DNA from: Delphinus delphis
Taxonomy: Eukaryota > Chordata > Mammalia > Artiodactyla > Delphinidae
Reading direction: 5' to 3'
Assembly: GCF_949987515.2 (NCBI RefSeq)
Contig: NC_082699.1
Location: 79,589,458-79,653,457 of the forward strand
DNA: 64,000 nucleotides
Of this stretch, positions 1-13,301 are shown piece after piece (within the stretch, counting starts at the first letter, position 1; each line of letters begins with the position of its first letter). A program made the position numbers and the translations under genes. Under the pieces are notes generated by a model. The model saw only the letters and a list, made by a program, of their open reading frames with translations, ran no database searches and was not told where the DNA came from.

Positions 1-67
1 GCCAGAAATGCGGGACAGCGAAGCAGGCGGTGCCAGAGCCGAGAGGGGTGGGGAGGGGGGTCACACC

Positions 68-73
68 TTTATT
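68..73 (-). terminator. CCDC166: Poly(A) signal of CCDC166
   Basis: A canonical AATAAA reads on the minus strand, 85 bases downstream of the CCDC166 stop codon. No other AATAAA lies between it and the stop, so it is the likely 3' end signal and gives a very short 3' UTR. Confidence 0.7.
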
Positions 74-157
74 GATAATCCACTCACCAAATCCGCGTCC
101 TGCGCACCCCCGTCTCCCCCGCACCGTCTGGCCTCATTGGCCTTCCTCCGGGTAAGT

Positions 158-2620
<2,463 letters not shown>

Positions 2621-3571
2621 GATGCCCGCCACTCCGGACGTCCGGTGGCTTTCTCTCACTGTGTTGGGAAAGCGGTGCCTGGTGTCCACCAGGTCCCACC
2701 ACCGCCCACGGGAGACGGAACTCACCTCCAAGGGCCCAGATTCAAAGCCAAGTGTCACTCTTGATACTTCTCCGCACCCTTGGGGTCCTTCCCCCCTCCC
2801 TTCGTGAATGGCGTGGGGGTCTCTGTCCCTGCCGGGGCCAAGGCTGCAGTACCCTCGGACTCCGGCCGGGAGGCGTCTGGAGGGTCACTCATCTCTTGGC
2901 AGGGACACCGAGCTGGAAGGACACCGGGAGGGAGAGGGCCAGCAGTGTGCTCAGCTTCTGGCAAGGCTGCCCCCTCCCGTCCCCCTTCTCCTCCCACCCC
3001 GGCCCCTTCCCCCCAGCGGGCTCTGCTAGGGGCCTGCAAGGACCTTGAAGGCTGCGGCAGAACGTCCCACCGGCTTGTTCCTGGGATGCTGCCCTCACCA
3101 CTCAGCCCCTGCCCCCAAGCCTGGACAGGCCGCCGGAGGGCACACCTTCCTGCCCTCACTTACTGTTCCTTCTGCCTCGGAGCCCTCCCTACTGAGCTCC
3201 GGAGACTTGGGGTTTGCGCCCCTTCTCAGGAGTCCCAGTGGGGTTGGGCTGTGTGTCTGACCCAGGGGGTGAGCACTTCCAGCGGCCTCTGCTCCCATTT
3301 CACAGATGGAGAAACAGGCAGAGTGAGTGAGCTGCCCACGCACTCCTGAAAGCACTGGGTCTGTGACTTGGACCTTGGTGGGCTCTTCCCACTGTGTGCA
3401 CTGCCTCTCTGGCTGAGTCCTCTCCTGTCCCTGCCCTGTGCCCTGGGGCAAAGGGAGGAGCCAGCTGCTTTTAATTGAATCCCACTCCACAGCAGCCTGA
3501 GGCCACATGGCCAGTGCCTATGACCCTTCCACCTGCCAAGGCCAAGTGGACCTGTGGAGGTGGGGGTGGCT
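2621..3571. other. Intergenic, no gene recognised
   Basis: GC-rich intergenic sequence. The reading frames here are short and show no recognisable domains. A short MIR-like core (CACAGATGGAGAAACAGG) lies near 3300. I see no other feature. Confidence 0.4.
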
Positions 3572-4566
3572 TCAGGTGATGCCAGAGACCCTGTCCTTGG
3601 AGCTCAGCCCCGGTGGGAGTCTGACACCACAGAGGCGGCCAGATGCTGAGCAGAGGTCAGACAAAGGGACCCTGGGGGCCTGGCAGTAGGGCTGCCTCAG
3701 TCCCACCCCGGTACCTTGTCCGTTGATCAGAAGCGCAGCGCTGATGGCGATCACCATGGCAAAGGGGAGGATGGGCAGGAATGTGAGTGAGGTCCAGGAG
3801 AGCCTGTCTATCCAGTGCGTCCTCTGGCTGAGGTCAAGCCCTGGAGAGCCCAGACCCAGCTGTTCTCTGTGCCCTGGGCAGGACCCAAGTCTGTCCCCTC
3901 CCCTATATCCCAGCTTGTGTGCTGCCTGCAGACCTGCCCCACCCCCTCCCCTCACCCCAACCTAAGCTGGCCCTGGGCCAGGCACCCTTCCTCCAGTGGC
4001 GGCCCCTCCACAGCCAAGTACCTTGGAATCGGTGCCAGACCCACACGAGGCTCACGGTCAGCCCCAGGTGGAAGGACCAGATCCAGGCCACGATGTGCGT
4101 CAGCTCCCACAGCCATGGCGCCCCTGGAGGAAGTACCCTGTCCAGACGCGCGGTGCAGTGAGGGACACGGCAGCCCCGCCACCCGAGTCCCATGAGCCAA
4201 GGCGGGCGGGAGCCAGCGGGAGCCCCGGGGTGCGTGTATGTGCAGAGCACGTGCGGGCCGGCTGGGGCTCTGCGGTGACGCTGCTGCGGTGAGCCGGGCC
4301 CTGGCCTCCTCAGGGTCAGCGGGGTCGCAGCTTCGGGGAGAGGCTTCGCTGGAGCCCAGGGCCTGTGGGCTTGGCTCCCCGGTCCTCCAGACCGGGGCGG
4401 CTGGGCCTCGGGGTGTGGTCCGGGTTGGTGTGCATGCCCCCCCTCCCAGGGGTGCTCCCCTACCTGTTTGTGAGGAAGAGGATGACAAACAGAAGGAGGC
4501 CCAGAGCCCTGTGGAGGCCCCGATGGCGATGCCAGCGCCCACCTCCACGGGCTGGCTCAGATGCCC
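3572..4566 (-). CDS. Candidate multi-pass membrane protein gene (partial, four exons)
   Basis: I do not recognise this gene. Four minus-strand exons are proposed: A 4566-4464, B 4123-4022, C 3840-3715, D 3645-3572. Each intron has GT/AG ends, and the phases agree at every junction (all three splices are phase 1), ending at a natural TGA. Exon B encodes a Trp-rich hydrophobic stretch (PWLWELTHIVAWIWSFHLGL, then TVSLVWVWHRF). Exon C encodes a second clear membrane helix (LTFLPILPFAMVIAISAALL). Exon A carries a weaker helix (VGAGIAIGASTGLWASF) followed by a serine run. The short C terminus is polar. The 5' end is unresolved: the frame of exon A stays open to about 4881, and a CAG|GTACCC donor near 4731 could end an upstream exon. 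It could be a functional small 3-4 pass protein or a recently decayed one, since exon A also encodes a better helix in another frame (LGLLLFVILFL). Confidence 0.4.
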
Positions 4567-4889
4567 CTGAGAGACAGCCACGAGGAGGCGCCCGGCTGGG
4601 GGGCGCACCCCCTCGGGGGACCCCCGTTTCCAAGTCTGGCCACATGATCTAGAGACAACCACAGCTACAACCCCGAGGTGCTCTCCTGGGAGGGGCCCAG
4701 GCAGGTGCCTGGAGTGACCTGGGGTACCTGGGTCCATAGCCCACACTGGGAGCAGGAGAGAGGGGAGCCCAACTTCAGAGACCCAGACCCAGGGGAGCAC
4801 AGCAGGTCCACCCCACAGGGTCGGGGGCTGCACCGGAAACAGGGTGAGCGGTGGGCTACACTGTGACACACATGGGGACACAGCTGATA

Positions 4890-5950
4890 TCTACTCAGAC
4901 TTGGACGCCGAGGGGAAGGAAGGGGTGGGGCCCATACTCAGACTGTGACACTCTGCAGTGTGGGAGGTGCGACCCCTGTGAGCTGGTCTCCAGGGTCATA
5001 AGGAGGCTGGTGATGGATGAAGCAGGAGGTTTAGGCCAGATCGTTTCAACCTGGGGGGTTTGACCTGCCACACGCCCGCTCCCCCTAACTCTGGGCCTCC
5101 TGGATGAGGCCCCCCAAACTGCACATGATCTCCCCGTGGGTCAGCTAAAAATTAAATGCACAGCCCCCACACTTCTCAGTGCATAGTAAATACCCCGAGT
5201 CAACACCGCACTTGAAACTAAGGCGAAGGTACAACTGCACGCAATCAAACTGTAACTGACAACCGATGAGAAAATAAAAACTTGACAAAATTTACATCTG
5301 CCAGGATATTTGGACAAGGGAAAGCTGGACTGGGTAGAAATAATGGCCCCAAGAGAAAACACATAATAGCAGATTAAAAAATTACTAATGGATGAATCAA
5401 ATGTCCACTGAAAATCTGATTTAATAATTAAGTAAATGTAATGAAGTTCATGCTGCAGAATTCCTTTTTTGCTGAAACTCACTGATTTGGGGATAATTCT
5501 GCTTAGGGCCACGTTCTTGGCGGCAGAATGGCAGGGCTGAGGCCTCCTTTGGCTGCGGGTTCCTGGGGGAAGGCAGGGAGAAGAGGGGCTGGCCTGCTAG
5601 CTGGCACACGTCCCTGCTGCTCCAGGGGCCAGAGGTCCCACTGCCCCCAGCAGCTGCGTTGGACTGCTCCGCGCCCCCTCCCACCAGGCCCCGCTCTTGT
5701 CGACTGAGTTTACTACGGCTCCCACTTGCCTTTCCTGCTGCCCGCAGCTGGGGGAACGCCCAGCTGTGCCTTCCGAGTCAAGCATGCCGACCTTCCTGGC
5801 CTCTCGGCCCGCTCCTCACCTCGGACCCTCCGTAGTGAGTCCAGCTGTCATCCCTTTCAGCCTGTCCAAGTGGTGATCAGTCCTTCCTCCATTTCCATCG
5901 ATGGGCCTTCTGTTCTCTCCATCCTTGTGGCCATAGAGTTTTTCAGTTTA
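4890..5950. other. Intergenic, AT-rich 5140-5500
   Basis: No gene seen. The 5140-5500 stretch is AT-rich and may be an old unassigned repeat; its 123-codon minus-strand frame has no recognisable domain and I do not call it a gene. Confidence 0.35.
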
Positions 5951-5959
5951 TCTTTATGT

Positions 5960-6170
5960 TTTTTTTTTTTTTTTTTTTGTGGTACGTGCGCCTTTCACTG
6001 TTGTGGCCTCTCCCGTTGCGGAGCACAGGCTCCGGACGCGCAGGCTCAGTGGCCATGGCTCACGGGCCCAGCCGCTCCGCGGCATGTGGGATCTTCCCGG
6101 ACCGGGGCACGAACCCGTGTCCCCTGCATCGGCAGGCGGACTCTCAACCACTGCGCCACCAGGGAAGCCC
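5960..6170 (-). mobile_element. CHR-2 type SINE
   Basis: Full-length tRNA-derived SINE on the minus strand: poly-T head (the A tail reversed), body with CTCCCGTTGCGGAGCACAGG, and end GCCACCAGGGAAGCCC, which is the tRNA-like 5' start reversed. It is flanked by the target duplication CTTTATGTT at 5952-5960 and 6170-6178. This SINE form is typical of cetaceans. Confidence 0.9.
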
Positions 6171-6579
6171 TTTATGTTTATTATTGATTATATTTGGGTA
6201 ATACTCCCACTCATTCAATGGACTTGCCATCTCATCTAAGTTATCAAATGTATTGGTGGGAGGTTGTTGACAATAAACCCTTATTTTCAATGTTTGAAGG
6301 ATCTGGTAGGAATGTAGTCTTTCATTCCTGACACTCGTAATTCCTCTGTTAGTTTTCTAATTTTATGTTTATTTTTATGTTCTGTATCAGTCTTCTTGAT
6401 TACAAGATGTCAATAATATGAAAACATTTTTAATATAACAGAACATTTAATTACGTCCTCTTTCCATCAATGCACGAGTCATTTAATGATGATTATATCA
6501 GCCATTTCCGCTGGCAGGAGGCTTTCCACTAAAGGCTCCAGCGGTTTCCACGGTACCATGTTTCTCACCAGATTTAGTT

Positions 6580-7430
6580 CATTTCCAGCCTGAAGAATCC
6601 CCTCTCCTGTTTGGCCACTCTTCTAATTTTTTAACGCTGGGTTCCACTTTAACCGTACCCAGCTTCTCATTTGTAATCTCTTCTGTATGCTTTCTATACA
6701 CTACATTTTTAGGGATTGGTTCGAGAACTCTAGATTCACATTTTTTCCCTCTGAGTACATTAATGATGTCATTGCTTTTCCTTCTGCTTTGAATTGTTTT
6801 TCTCTGATAAAAACTCTGCAGTTATGCTTATTTTTGTTCCTCTGCATGTAAATTTCTTTGGTTACTTTTAGTATTTTTTCTTTATCACTGTTTTCAGCAA
6901 TTTAGTTACGAGTTCCTTTGTGTTTTTCCTACCTGGGCTTCATTTAAATTCCTGGATCTGTGTATATCTAATTTTTTCTTTAAATTGGCAAAAATTTCAG
7001 CCATTACTTTCTCAAACATGCTTTCTGCACCCCCCTTTTGTTGACACTGTCCCACAGGTCAGTGAGGTTTTTTTTTTTCCTGTGGGTTTCAATTTGGATA
7101 GTTTATACTGCTGTGTATTTGAGTTCACTGCTCATTTTTTCTGCTGTGTCCATCCACTGAGTTTTTCATTTCAGATATTTATTTTTCGGCTCTAGAAATT
7201 CCATTTGGTTCTTTTTAATAATTCTCCTTTCTTATTTCACTGTATTCATGCTTTCTTTATATCCACGAGCATACTTATGGTAGCTGTTTTTAGAGTCGTT
7301 GCCAATTCCACCATCTCTGTCCTTTCTGATTTCACTGTATTCACGCTTTCTTTATGTCCTCGAGCATACTTATGGTAGCTGTTTTTAGCGTCACTGGCAA
7401 TTCCACCATCTCTGTCATTCATGGGGCTGG
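6580..7430 (-). mobile_element. Old L1 3'-region fragments
   Basis: AT-rich sequence resembling reversed 3' parts of ancient mammalian L1 elements, heavily diverged. It contains a 95-bp tandem duplication (see the separate repeat entry). The subfamily cannot be assigned by eye. Confidence 0.5.
7228..7417. repeat. 95-bp tandem duplication within old L1
   Basis: Two adjacent copies with a 95-bp period (7228-7322 and 7323-7417), both containing TTTCACTGTATTCA and GGTAGCTGTTTTTAG, with few differences between copies. Confidence 0.85.
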
Positions 7431-7504
7431 CTCTATCAGCTTATTTCTCTCCTGGATACGGCTTCCTTTTTGCTGCTTCCTCCCGAGCCTTGTAACTTCT
7501 TTTT

Positions 7505-8340
7505 TTTTAGGTGAAATCACATAACATGAAATCAACCATCTTGAAGTATACACGTTAGTGGCATTTGGTACCCTCACAATGTTGTGTAACCACCACTGCT
7601 ATGTGGTTACAAAACATTTTCATCACCCCCAGAAGGAACCCTGTACCCATTAAGCAGTCACTACCCATCTCCCCTCCCCTCAACCCCTGGGAGCCACCAA
7701 CCTGCTTTCCCTGTCTGTGGAGGTACTTATTCTGAATATTTCATTTAAGTGGATCATATAATATGCGGCTTCCTGTATCTGACTTATTTCACTTAGCATA
7801 ATGCTTCCCAGGCTCATCCACATTGCAGCACATGTCAGTACTTCATTCCTTTCTACGGCTGAATTATATTCTGTTGTCTGTATAGATAATATCTTCTTTA
7901 TCCATTCATCAGTTGATGGGCATTTGTGTTGTTTTCACCTTTTGGCTTTTGTGAAGAGGCTGTTGTGAACACGTGTGTACAAGCATTTGTTTGAATACCT
8001 GTTTTCAGTTATTTTGGATATATACCCAGAAGTGGAATTGCTGGATCGTATGGTAATTCTATCTTTAACTTTTCGAGGACTTGCCAAACACTTTTGCACA
8101 GCAGCTGCACCACTGACATCCCACCAGCACCGTATGAGTTCTGACTTCTCGCCATCCTTGCCAAGACTTTTTTCTGAAAGTCATCCTAGTGACTGAGCGT
8201 GGCCTCATGTGTCTTGATTGCATTTCCCCGATTGCTAACGACGTTGAGCATCTTCTCCTGTGGCGCTGAGCATCTTCTCCTGTGGCGCTGACCATTTGTA
8301 TATCTTCTTTGGAGATACGTCTATTCAAATCCTTTGTCCC
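7505..8340 (-). mobile_element. L1 3'-end fragment
   Basis: Reversed L1 3' region, with typical blocks such as CTTTATCCATTCATCAGTTG and GGATATATACCCAGAAGTGG. A 22-bp tandem duplication (TGAGCATCTTCTCCTGTGGC plus two bases) occupies 8245-8288. Confidence 0.75.
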
Positions 8341-8680
8341 TAATTTTATTTATTTATTTTTTTGTTGTAAATGTTTTATTTGCTTAACAGTATATCTTCA
8401 GTAACTTTTTCAGGGCAGTATATATAGATATAATATTGTAAAACACATTACTAGCTACGTGGTATTCTATATATAATAATAGCTGTATAGCATAATTGAA
8501 GTATGATTAATTTAACCAGCCTGATACTGACGAACACTTACATTGCCACCAACTTTTCCCTACTAAGACAATGCTACCGAAAACTATTTTTGCCCGCTTG
8601 TGAGATTTTTGTATGACAAATTCCTTTTGAATCAAATGATACATGCATTATACCTTTTTTTATAGAGATCGCCAAATTGT
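8341..8680. other. AT-rich, probably old LINE
   Basis: No gene seen. AT-rich sequence of LINE-like composition that I cannot assign to a family. Confidence 0.3.
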
Positions 8681-8925
8681 TAGTGAGCTACAAGAGAACG
8701 AAGACAGATAACAATACCAAGAAAACAACACGTGAACAAAACAAGAATTTCAACAATGAGACAGAAATCATAAAAAAGAACCAAACAGAAATTGTGGTGC
8801 TGAAGAATCCAACAGAAACGAAGAATTAAACACCCAGTGGAGAACTGCAACAGCAGGCTCGATCAATCAGAAAAATGAATGACTGAATTTCAAGCCAAGT
8901 CACTTGAGCTAGAGGAGGACAGTGG
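8681..8925 (+). mobile_element. L1 ORF1-region fragment
   Basis: A-rich plus-strand sequence resembling the L1 ORF1 region (AACCAAACAGAAATTGTGGT, then a CAACAGCAGGCTCGATCAAT block). It is degenerate, with no long open frame. Confidence 0.5.
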
Positions 8926-9734
8926 TCCGTGAGGCTCATGGCAGATAACATGGAAGCAACGTCCGCAAGCCAGAAGGTGCCCCAGAGGCCGCGTCGGGGC
9001 CACGCGTGTGGCAGGGAGGCCTGGGCTTTCGCCTCCCTCTGGTTCCTAGGAAGCTGGCCAGCGGTCAGCGCAGGAGCGGCAGAGCAGAGGTGTAGGCTTC
9101 AGCACATCTTCCTCCCCCGCTTCAGCCTGAGCTGGGACGTCCAGGTCACCCAGGTGGCTGGAAAGGGGGTCAGCTGCCCAAGCTCGGGAATTCTCTTCAC
9201 CAGGATATCGAGGCTCTTCAAGCACCAGGAGCACAAGGTTATTGCTGGGTGGAAAGTGCAAGGAAAGGATCATCCGTTACCGATTTCCTGTGAATGAAAC
9301 GGCACATACATCCCCTTCCAATGCGCTTTCTCATTGGCTCCTTCCCAACCAAGGGCTTAAAGCTGTGATTGACATTTTTCTCATCATAAGTCCTCCCGGG
9401 ACATTGTATAGCCTGTGTATAAACTAAACTCCAGGCTTGATTCAAATTTCACCAGTTTTCCCACTGCTGTCCTTTCTCAGTTCCAGAATCCAATCCACGG
9501 TGCCTTTAGTTATCATATCTCCTTAGTGTTCTCTGGTGTGTGACAATTTCTGTCTTCCTTTGCTTTTCATGACCTCATTTATGTAGTCTCCTCTTGAGGT
9601 ACTCATAGGTTGTTTCCAGTTTTTCACAATTGCAAGCAATACTGCCATGAGCTTTCTTGTATATTTTGTACAATGTGCTAGTATTTCTATGTGACTAAAA
9701 GCTTTCAGGTCCTTCTAGCTCTGATTTTTTCCAT
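8926..9734. other. Intergenic with old repeat remnants
   Basis: No gene seen. About 9440-9700 has the look of an ancient L1/L2 3' region, but it is too diverged for me to assign. Confidence 0.3.
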
Positions 9735-9850
9735 ATTCCTGTTTACAGATGAGGATGCTGCAGAGTTGCAAAGTTATGTCACTTGTCCATTGTCACACAG
9801 TGAGTCCGTTCCAGAACTGGGATTAGAGGCTCCATTTCTTGACTACTAGT
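9735..9850 (-). mobile_element. MIR SINE fragment
   Basis: Reversed MIR core: CAGATGAGGATGCTGCAGAG, then a CACACAGTGAGT and GAACTGGGATTAGAGGC block, matching the mammalian-wide MIR pattern. Confidence 0.7.
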
Positions 9851-10115
9851 TGACTCACTGCTCTATTACATATCACTGGGAAATTATTCTTGTAAAAAAT
9901 TATATCCTCTAGAAAGATCATTCAGCATGCTATATAAAATCATATGACGAAGCATCTTCTTCACTGTATCCACCAAAAATATTTATTGGGGCCTAAGAAT
10001 AGGGCACTCTATGAATGCTATAGGAGACGCTGAAAGACACAGGAAGTAGCTTTTTCCTTCAAAGTACTTGCGAATTCAGTTCTGCACATAATATTCATGA
10101 ACTTAACAAATGCTT

Positions 10116-10195
10116 CTTGGGCTGGTGGCACAGCGGTCAAGAATCCACCTGCCAGTGCAGGGGACACAGGTTCGAGCCCTGGTCGGGGAAGATCC
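10116..10195 (+). mobile_element. Truncated CHR SINE head
   Basis: Only the tRNA-like 5' portion is present (GGCTGGTGGCACAGCGGTCA to GGTTCGAGCCCTGGTCGGGG). No tail is present. Confidence 0.75.
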
Positions 10196-10199
10196 CTCC

Positions 10200-10560
10200 A
10201 GCTTTGCCCACCGCCCCCTGCTGATACCTTGGTCTCCATCCCTGGGCTCCAGCCACACGGGGCCTCCTTGTGGCTCCAACGCGCCAGGCACACTCCCACT
10301 CGGGGCCTTTGCCTGGCTGTCCCCTCGGTGCTCCCACTTCCTTCCCTGGCTACTCCCGCCCGTCGGCCCCCTTACCTGGCTTCCTTTTTCTGCGAGCGCT
10401 TGACCTCTGCGCACGGCAGCCCCCTCTCAGCCAGTCTCATAGACTCCCACCGCCTCCAGGTTTGCTCTCCCAGCCGCTTGCCGGGACCCCCGTCCTGGAA
10501 CTAACCCCTAGTTTCCTGGCGGTGCCTCAGCGCCTGCCCAGTTCAAGCGCTCGCACCCGC
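10200..10560. other. Old L2-like remnant, no gene
   Basis: Contains GGGGCCTTTGCCTGGCTGTC and related pieces typical of an old L2 3' region. No coding evidence. Confidence 0.3.
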
Positions 10561-10699
10561 TGGGGATGGCCCGGCCCCTGCCGCCAAATGCCCAAGGAGT
10601 GGAGGGGCTGTCTGCGAATGACACCCTAACCGTCGGCACCCCCTTAGCAGAGACCGGAGAAGCAAGGCGGAGGGAGGAAAGAGCGTCCCGGGCGGTGGG

Positions 10700-11050
10700 C
10701 ACTGCACGTGCAAAGGCCCGGATTGGTGGAGAGGTTCTGGAGGCTGCAGCAGGCTCCTTGGCCGCAGGTGGGGCGGGGGGCGGAAGGCGGAGAGGGGCAC
10801 CTTCTGGGCTCTGGCCTGGGCCACGCGGAAGGGCGGTCGGCAAGGCGGCGAGGGTCCGGGGGCGGTGCCGAGGGGGCGGGACTGCGGGGTGGGGCTCCAC
10901 GGCAGCCCCGGATTGGGCGGGGCTTGGGCTGCAGACCCCGCTCTGCCCCGCCCCGGCGCAGGCGCAGGGAGGGCTCCGCCGTCGGTTCCCAAGGCAACGG
11001 CTTTCAACAGTTCGAGCCCAGCTCGTGTCTGGAGGCCTCCTGGCGCCCAC
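10700..11050 (+). promoter_or_regulatory. GC-rich promoter region of MAPK15
   Basis: CpG- and GC-box-rich sequence (GGGGCGGGGCTTGGGC-type runs) directly upstream of MAPK15 exon 1. It looks like the ancestral CpG-island promoter, which has outlasted the coding frame. Long frames here on both strands are composition artefacts. Confidence 0.5.
10985..10998 (+). promoter_or_regulatory. Candidate RFX X-box
   Basis: GTTCCCAAGGCAAC fits the X-box pattern GTNRCC-N(0-3)-RGYAAC with one mismatch in the left half and a perfect right half (GGCAAC). It lies about 60-75 bases before the ancestral MAPK15 start. RFX factors drive ciliary genes through X-boxes; the site's role here is inferred. Confidence 0.4.
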
Positions 11051-11499
11051 CAGCCGGCATATGCGCCGCCGAGATGGACCGTCACGTTGCCCAGCGATAC
11101 CTGCTCAGGCTGCGGTTCGGAAAGGGGATGAGCTCGGAGGCGCCCGGGCGTCCGCCGGACCAGGCCACCTGCAGGGCGTGGGCAGGGCCAGTCGGAGGAC
11201 TGTGGCCTTCCACTCTGCCAGGGACTCCTGGCCTTGGGTCCTGCCTCCTCCACGAGTTGGAGGTGTGGCCTGTTCCCAGGGAACTTGTCATCTGGCTCTG
11301 GGAGACAGGTGACAGCCAGGACCCCCAAGACCTCAGTTCGGACCCTGGTGCACCATCCACCCACCGTCCCCACCCACCACTCCCGGCTCCCGGGCTGCCC
11401 CTCCCGTGCCCACAGAATGCTCTAGGGAGACCGGGCACACGTGATCCAGTCGCTGAGGGGGAAGGGCCTGAGCCAGTAAACTGAGTGGGCAGAGTGGAG

Positions 11500-12080
11500 G
11501 CCAGAACCTTGTGTGAGCCCATGTGCATTTGTGATTGTGATTGTGTGAGCATGTGGGACTGTGTGAGAGTGTATGTGTGAAGGTGGGTCACTGGGTGTGT
11601 GCAAGTGTGTGATGAGGGAGGGGAGAAAAGAAAGTTTCAGACAGTGCAAGCAGCAGTGCAAAGGCCCTGAGGCCAGGACCTGCTGGGCTGTTGGGAAACA
11701 GCAGGGTTGAGGTAACAGGATAGGAGTTCTAGGGGGATGGGCTTATCATGTGGGGCTTTGGGGAACTGCAAGGACTTTGGCTGCTACTGTGAGTGACACG
11801 GGGAGGGCAGCAGCCATTGGTACCACCTTACAAGGCTCGCCCCGCCCACTCTGTTGAGGATGAACAGTGGGAGTGGGTGAGAGAGAGTAGTTAAGAGATC
11901 AGTGTAGTGATACAGGCTGGAGGTGCCAGAGGCTCAGACCAGGGCGGGGGCAGCAGAGATGGTAGAAAGTCTTCGGATTCTGATGAATCCTGAATGTGGA
12001 ACCAACAGGATTTGCTGACAGGCTGGATGAGGTGTACGAGAGAGGGATCAGGGTGACTGTCGGAGAAGGGGCAGGCTTCA
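11500..12080. repeat. TG-rich stretch and old interspersed repeat in MAPK15 intron 1
   Basis: 11515-11615 is rich in TGTG/GTGA. 11640-12080 (AAGGACTTTGGCTGCTACTG, then CAACAGGATTTGCTGACAGG) matches a common old mammalian interspersed repeat whose family name I cannot assign. Confidence 0.45.
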
Positions 12081-12453
12081 GATCCTGCCCAGGAGCTCCC
12101 TCCCATCTGTGACCTCATATCCTCCTGGGGCCTCCCCAGATACTCTCTGGTCTCCAATCCCCCTTTGTTCCTATCAGCCTCCACTGGAGGCCCCTCGGGG
12201 GCCTCGCCCCTCACCACACAGCATCCCTCCCCCGGAACCAGAGCAGGAAGGAGGAGGCTCATGTCTGCAGGGGGCGGTCTGGCCGGGCAGAGGATGGCCC
12301 TATGCCAAGCAGGCTGACCGCCCTCCTCCCCAGGCCTACAGCATCGTGTGGAAGGCGGTGGATCAGAGGACTGGCGAGGTCGTGGCCATCAAGAAAATCT
12401 TTGATGCCTTCAAGGACAAGACGGATGCCCAAGTAAGTGAGTAGGAAAGCGGT

Positions 12454-12651
12454 GTGGGAAAGGATGAGGCAGGGCTGTGGGGCGGCCCCCCTGCTGCCTT
12501 GTGGGAAAGGATGAGGCAGGGCTGTGGGGCGGCCCCCCTGCTGCCTTGTGGGAAAAGATGAGGCAGGGCTGTGGGGTGGCCCCCCTGCTGCCTTGTGGGA
12601 AAGGATGAGGCAGGGCTGTGGGGCGGCCCCCCTGCTGCCTTGTGGGAAAGG
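12454..12651 (+). repeat. 47-bp minisatellite, four copies
   Basis: Four near-identical 47-bp units begin at 12454, 12501, 12548 and 12595 (GTGGGAAAGGATGAGGCAGG plus 27 bases), followed by a partial fifth. The array starts 22 bases after the exon 2 donor of MAPK15. Only two substitutions are visible between units, suggesting recent expansion. Confidence 0.92.
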
Positions 12652-13301
12652 CGCAGCTTGAAGCCCAGTCACAGCAGGTTTGTGGCATTTCTCGGAGCAC
12701 CGCCCCCTGCGACCTCGTGGGCCAGCGGGTGTGCAGGTGGCGAGCATCAGTCCCTTCGCATCCTCTCCAGACACGGGCTTCCTTCTTGCTCTGCAGCCAC
12801 ACTCACGTTTCTGTCTCCTTCCAGAGGACGTTCCGGGAAATCATGCCTCTCCGAGTGAGTGGCCAAGGCCGTCTGCCTGCTTCTCCGGGTGCAGTCTCGC
12901 CAAATAAGGGGGAAGTGTGGCCCCTTGACCCCCAGGACACAGCCCCCGCTCTCTCCCCAGGAGTTTGGGGACCGTCCCAACATCATCCGCCTCCCGGGTG
13001 TGATCCGGGCAGAGAATGACAGGGACATTTACCTGGTGTTTGAGTCTATGGGTGAGTGAGGCCGCCCTCAGACCCCAGCCCCACCTTTGTCCCGGCCCAG
13101 GATCCTCCCACCCACATCCCAGTGGTCTGGCTCCCTCTGTATGTTCCTTTGCTGCTTGGTCCCCGCAGTAGCCAGTGCACTCAGCTTGGGCAGTGTCCCT
13201 GTGGAGCTGGAGAGTGTCAGCCCCCCAGGCCTGGTGGCAGGTATCTTGAACCCTCTCTGTGAGGTTTCTGCTTTGTCCACTGCTTGCAGCTGCATTTGTT
13301 G

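Noticed and set aside
5141..5512. 123-codon minus frame in AT-rich sequence
   Set aside because: No start context, domain or splice signals; AT-rich sequence with the look of an old repeat.
5960..6170. tRNA-like ends of SINEs as tRNA genes
   Set aside because: The tRNA-like part is the head of CHR SINEs, with diverged arms and poly-A tails; the same unit recurs more than a dozen times.
10543..11373. Long frames on both strands upstream of MAPK15
   Set aside because: Composition artefacts of a GC-rich promoter; overlapping frames on both strands without domain features.
12454..12758. Regular 47- and 76-bp repeats considered as CRISPR-like arrays
   Set aside because: There are no unique spacers; units are head-to-tail in a mammalian genome and are minisatellites.
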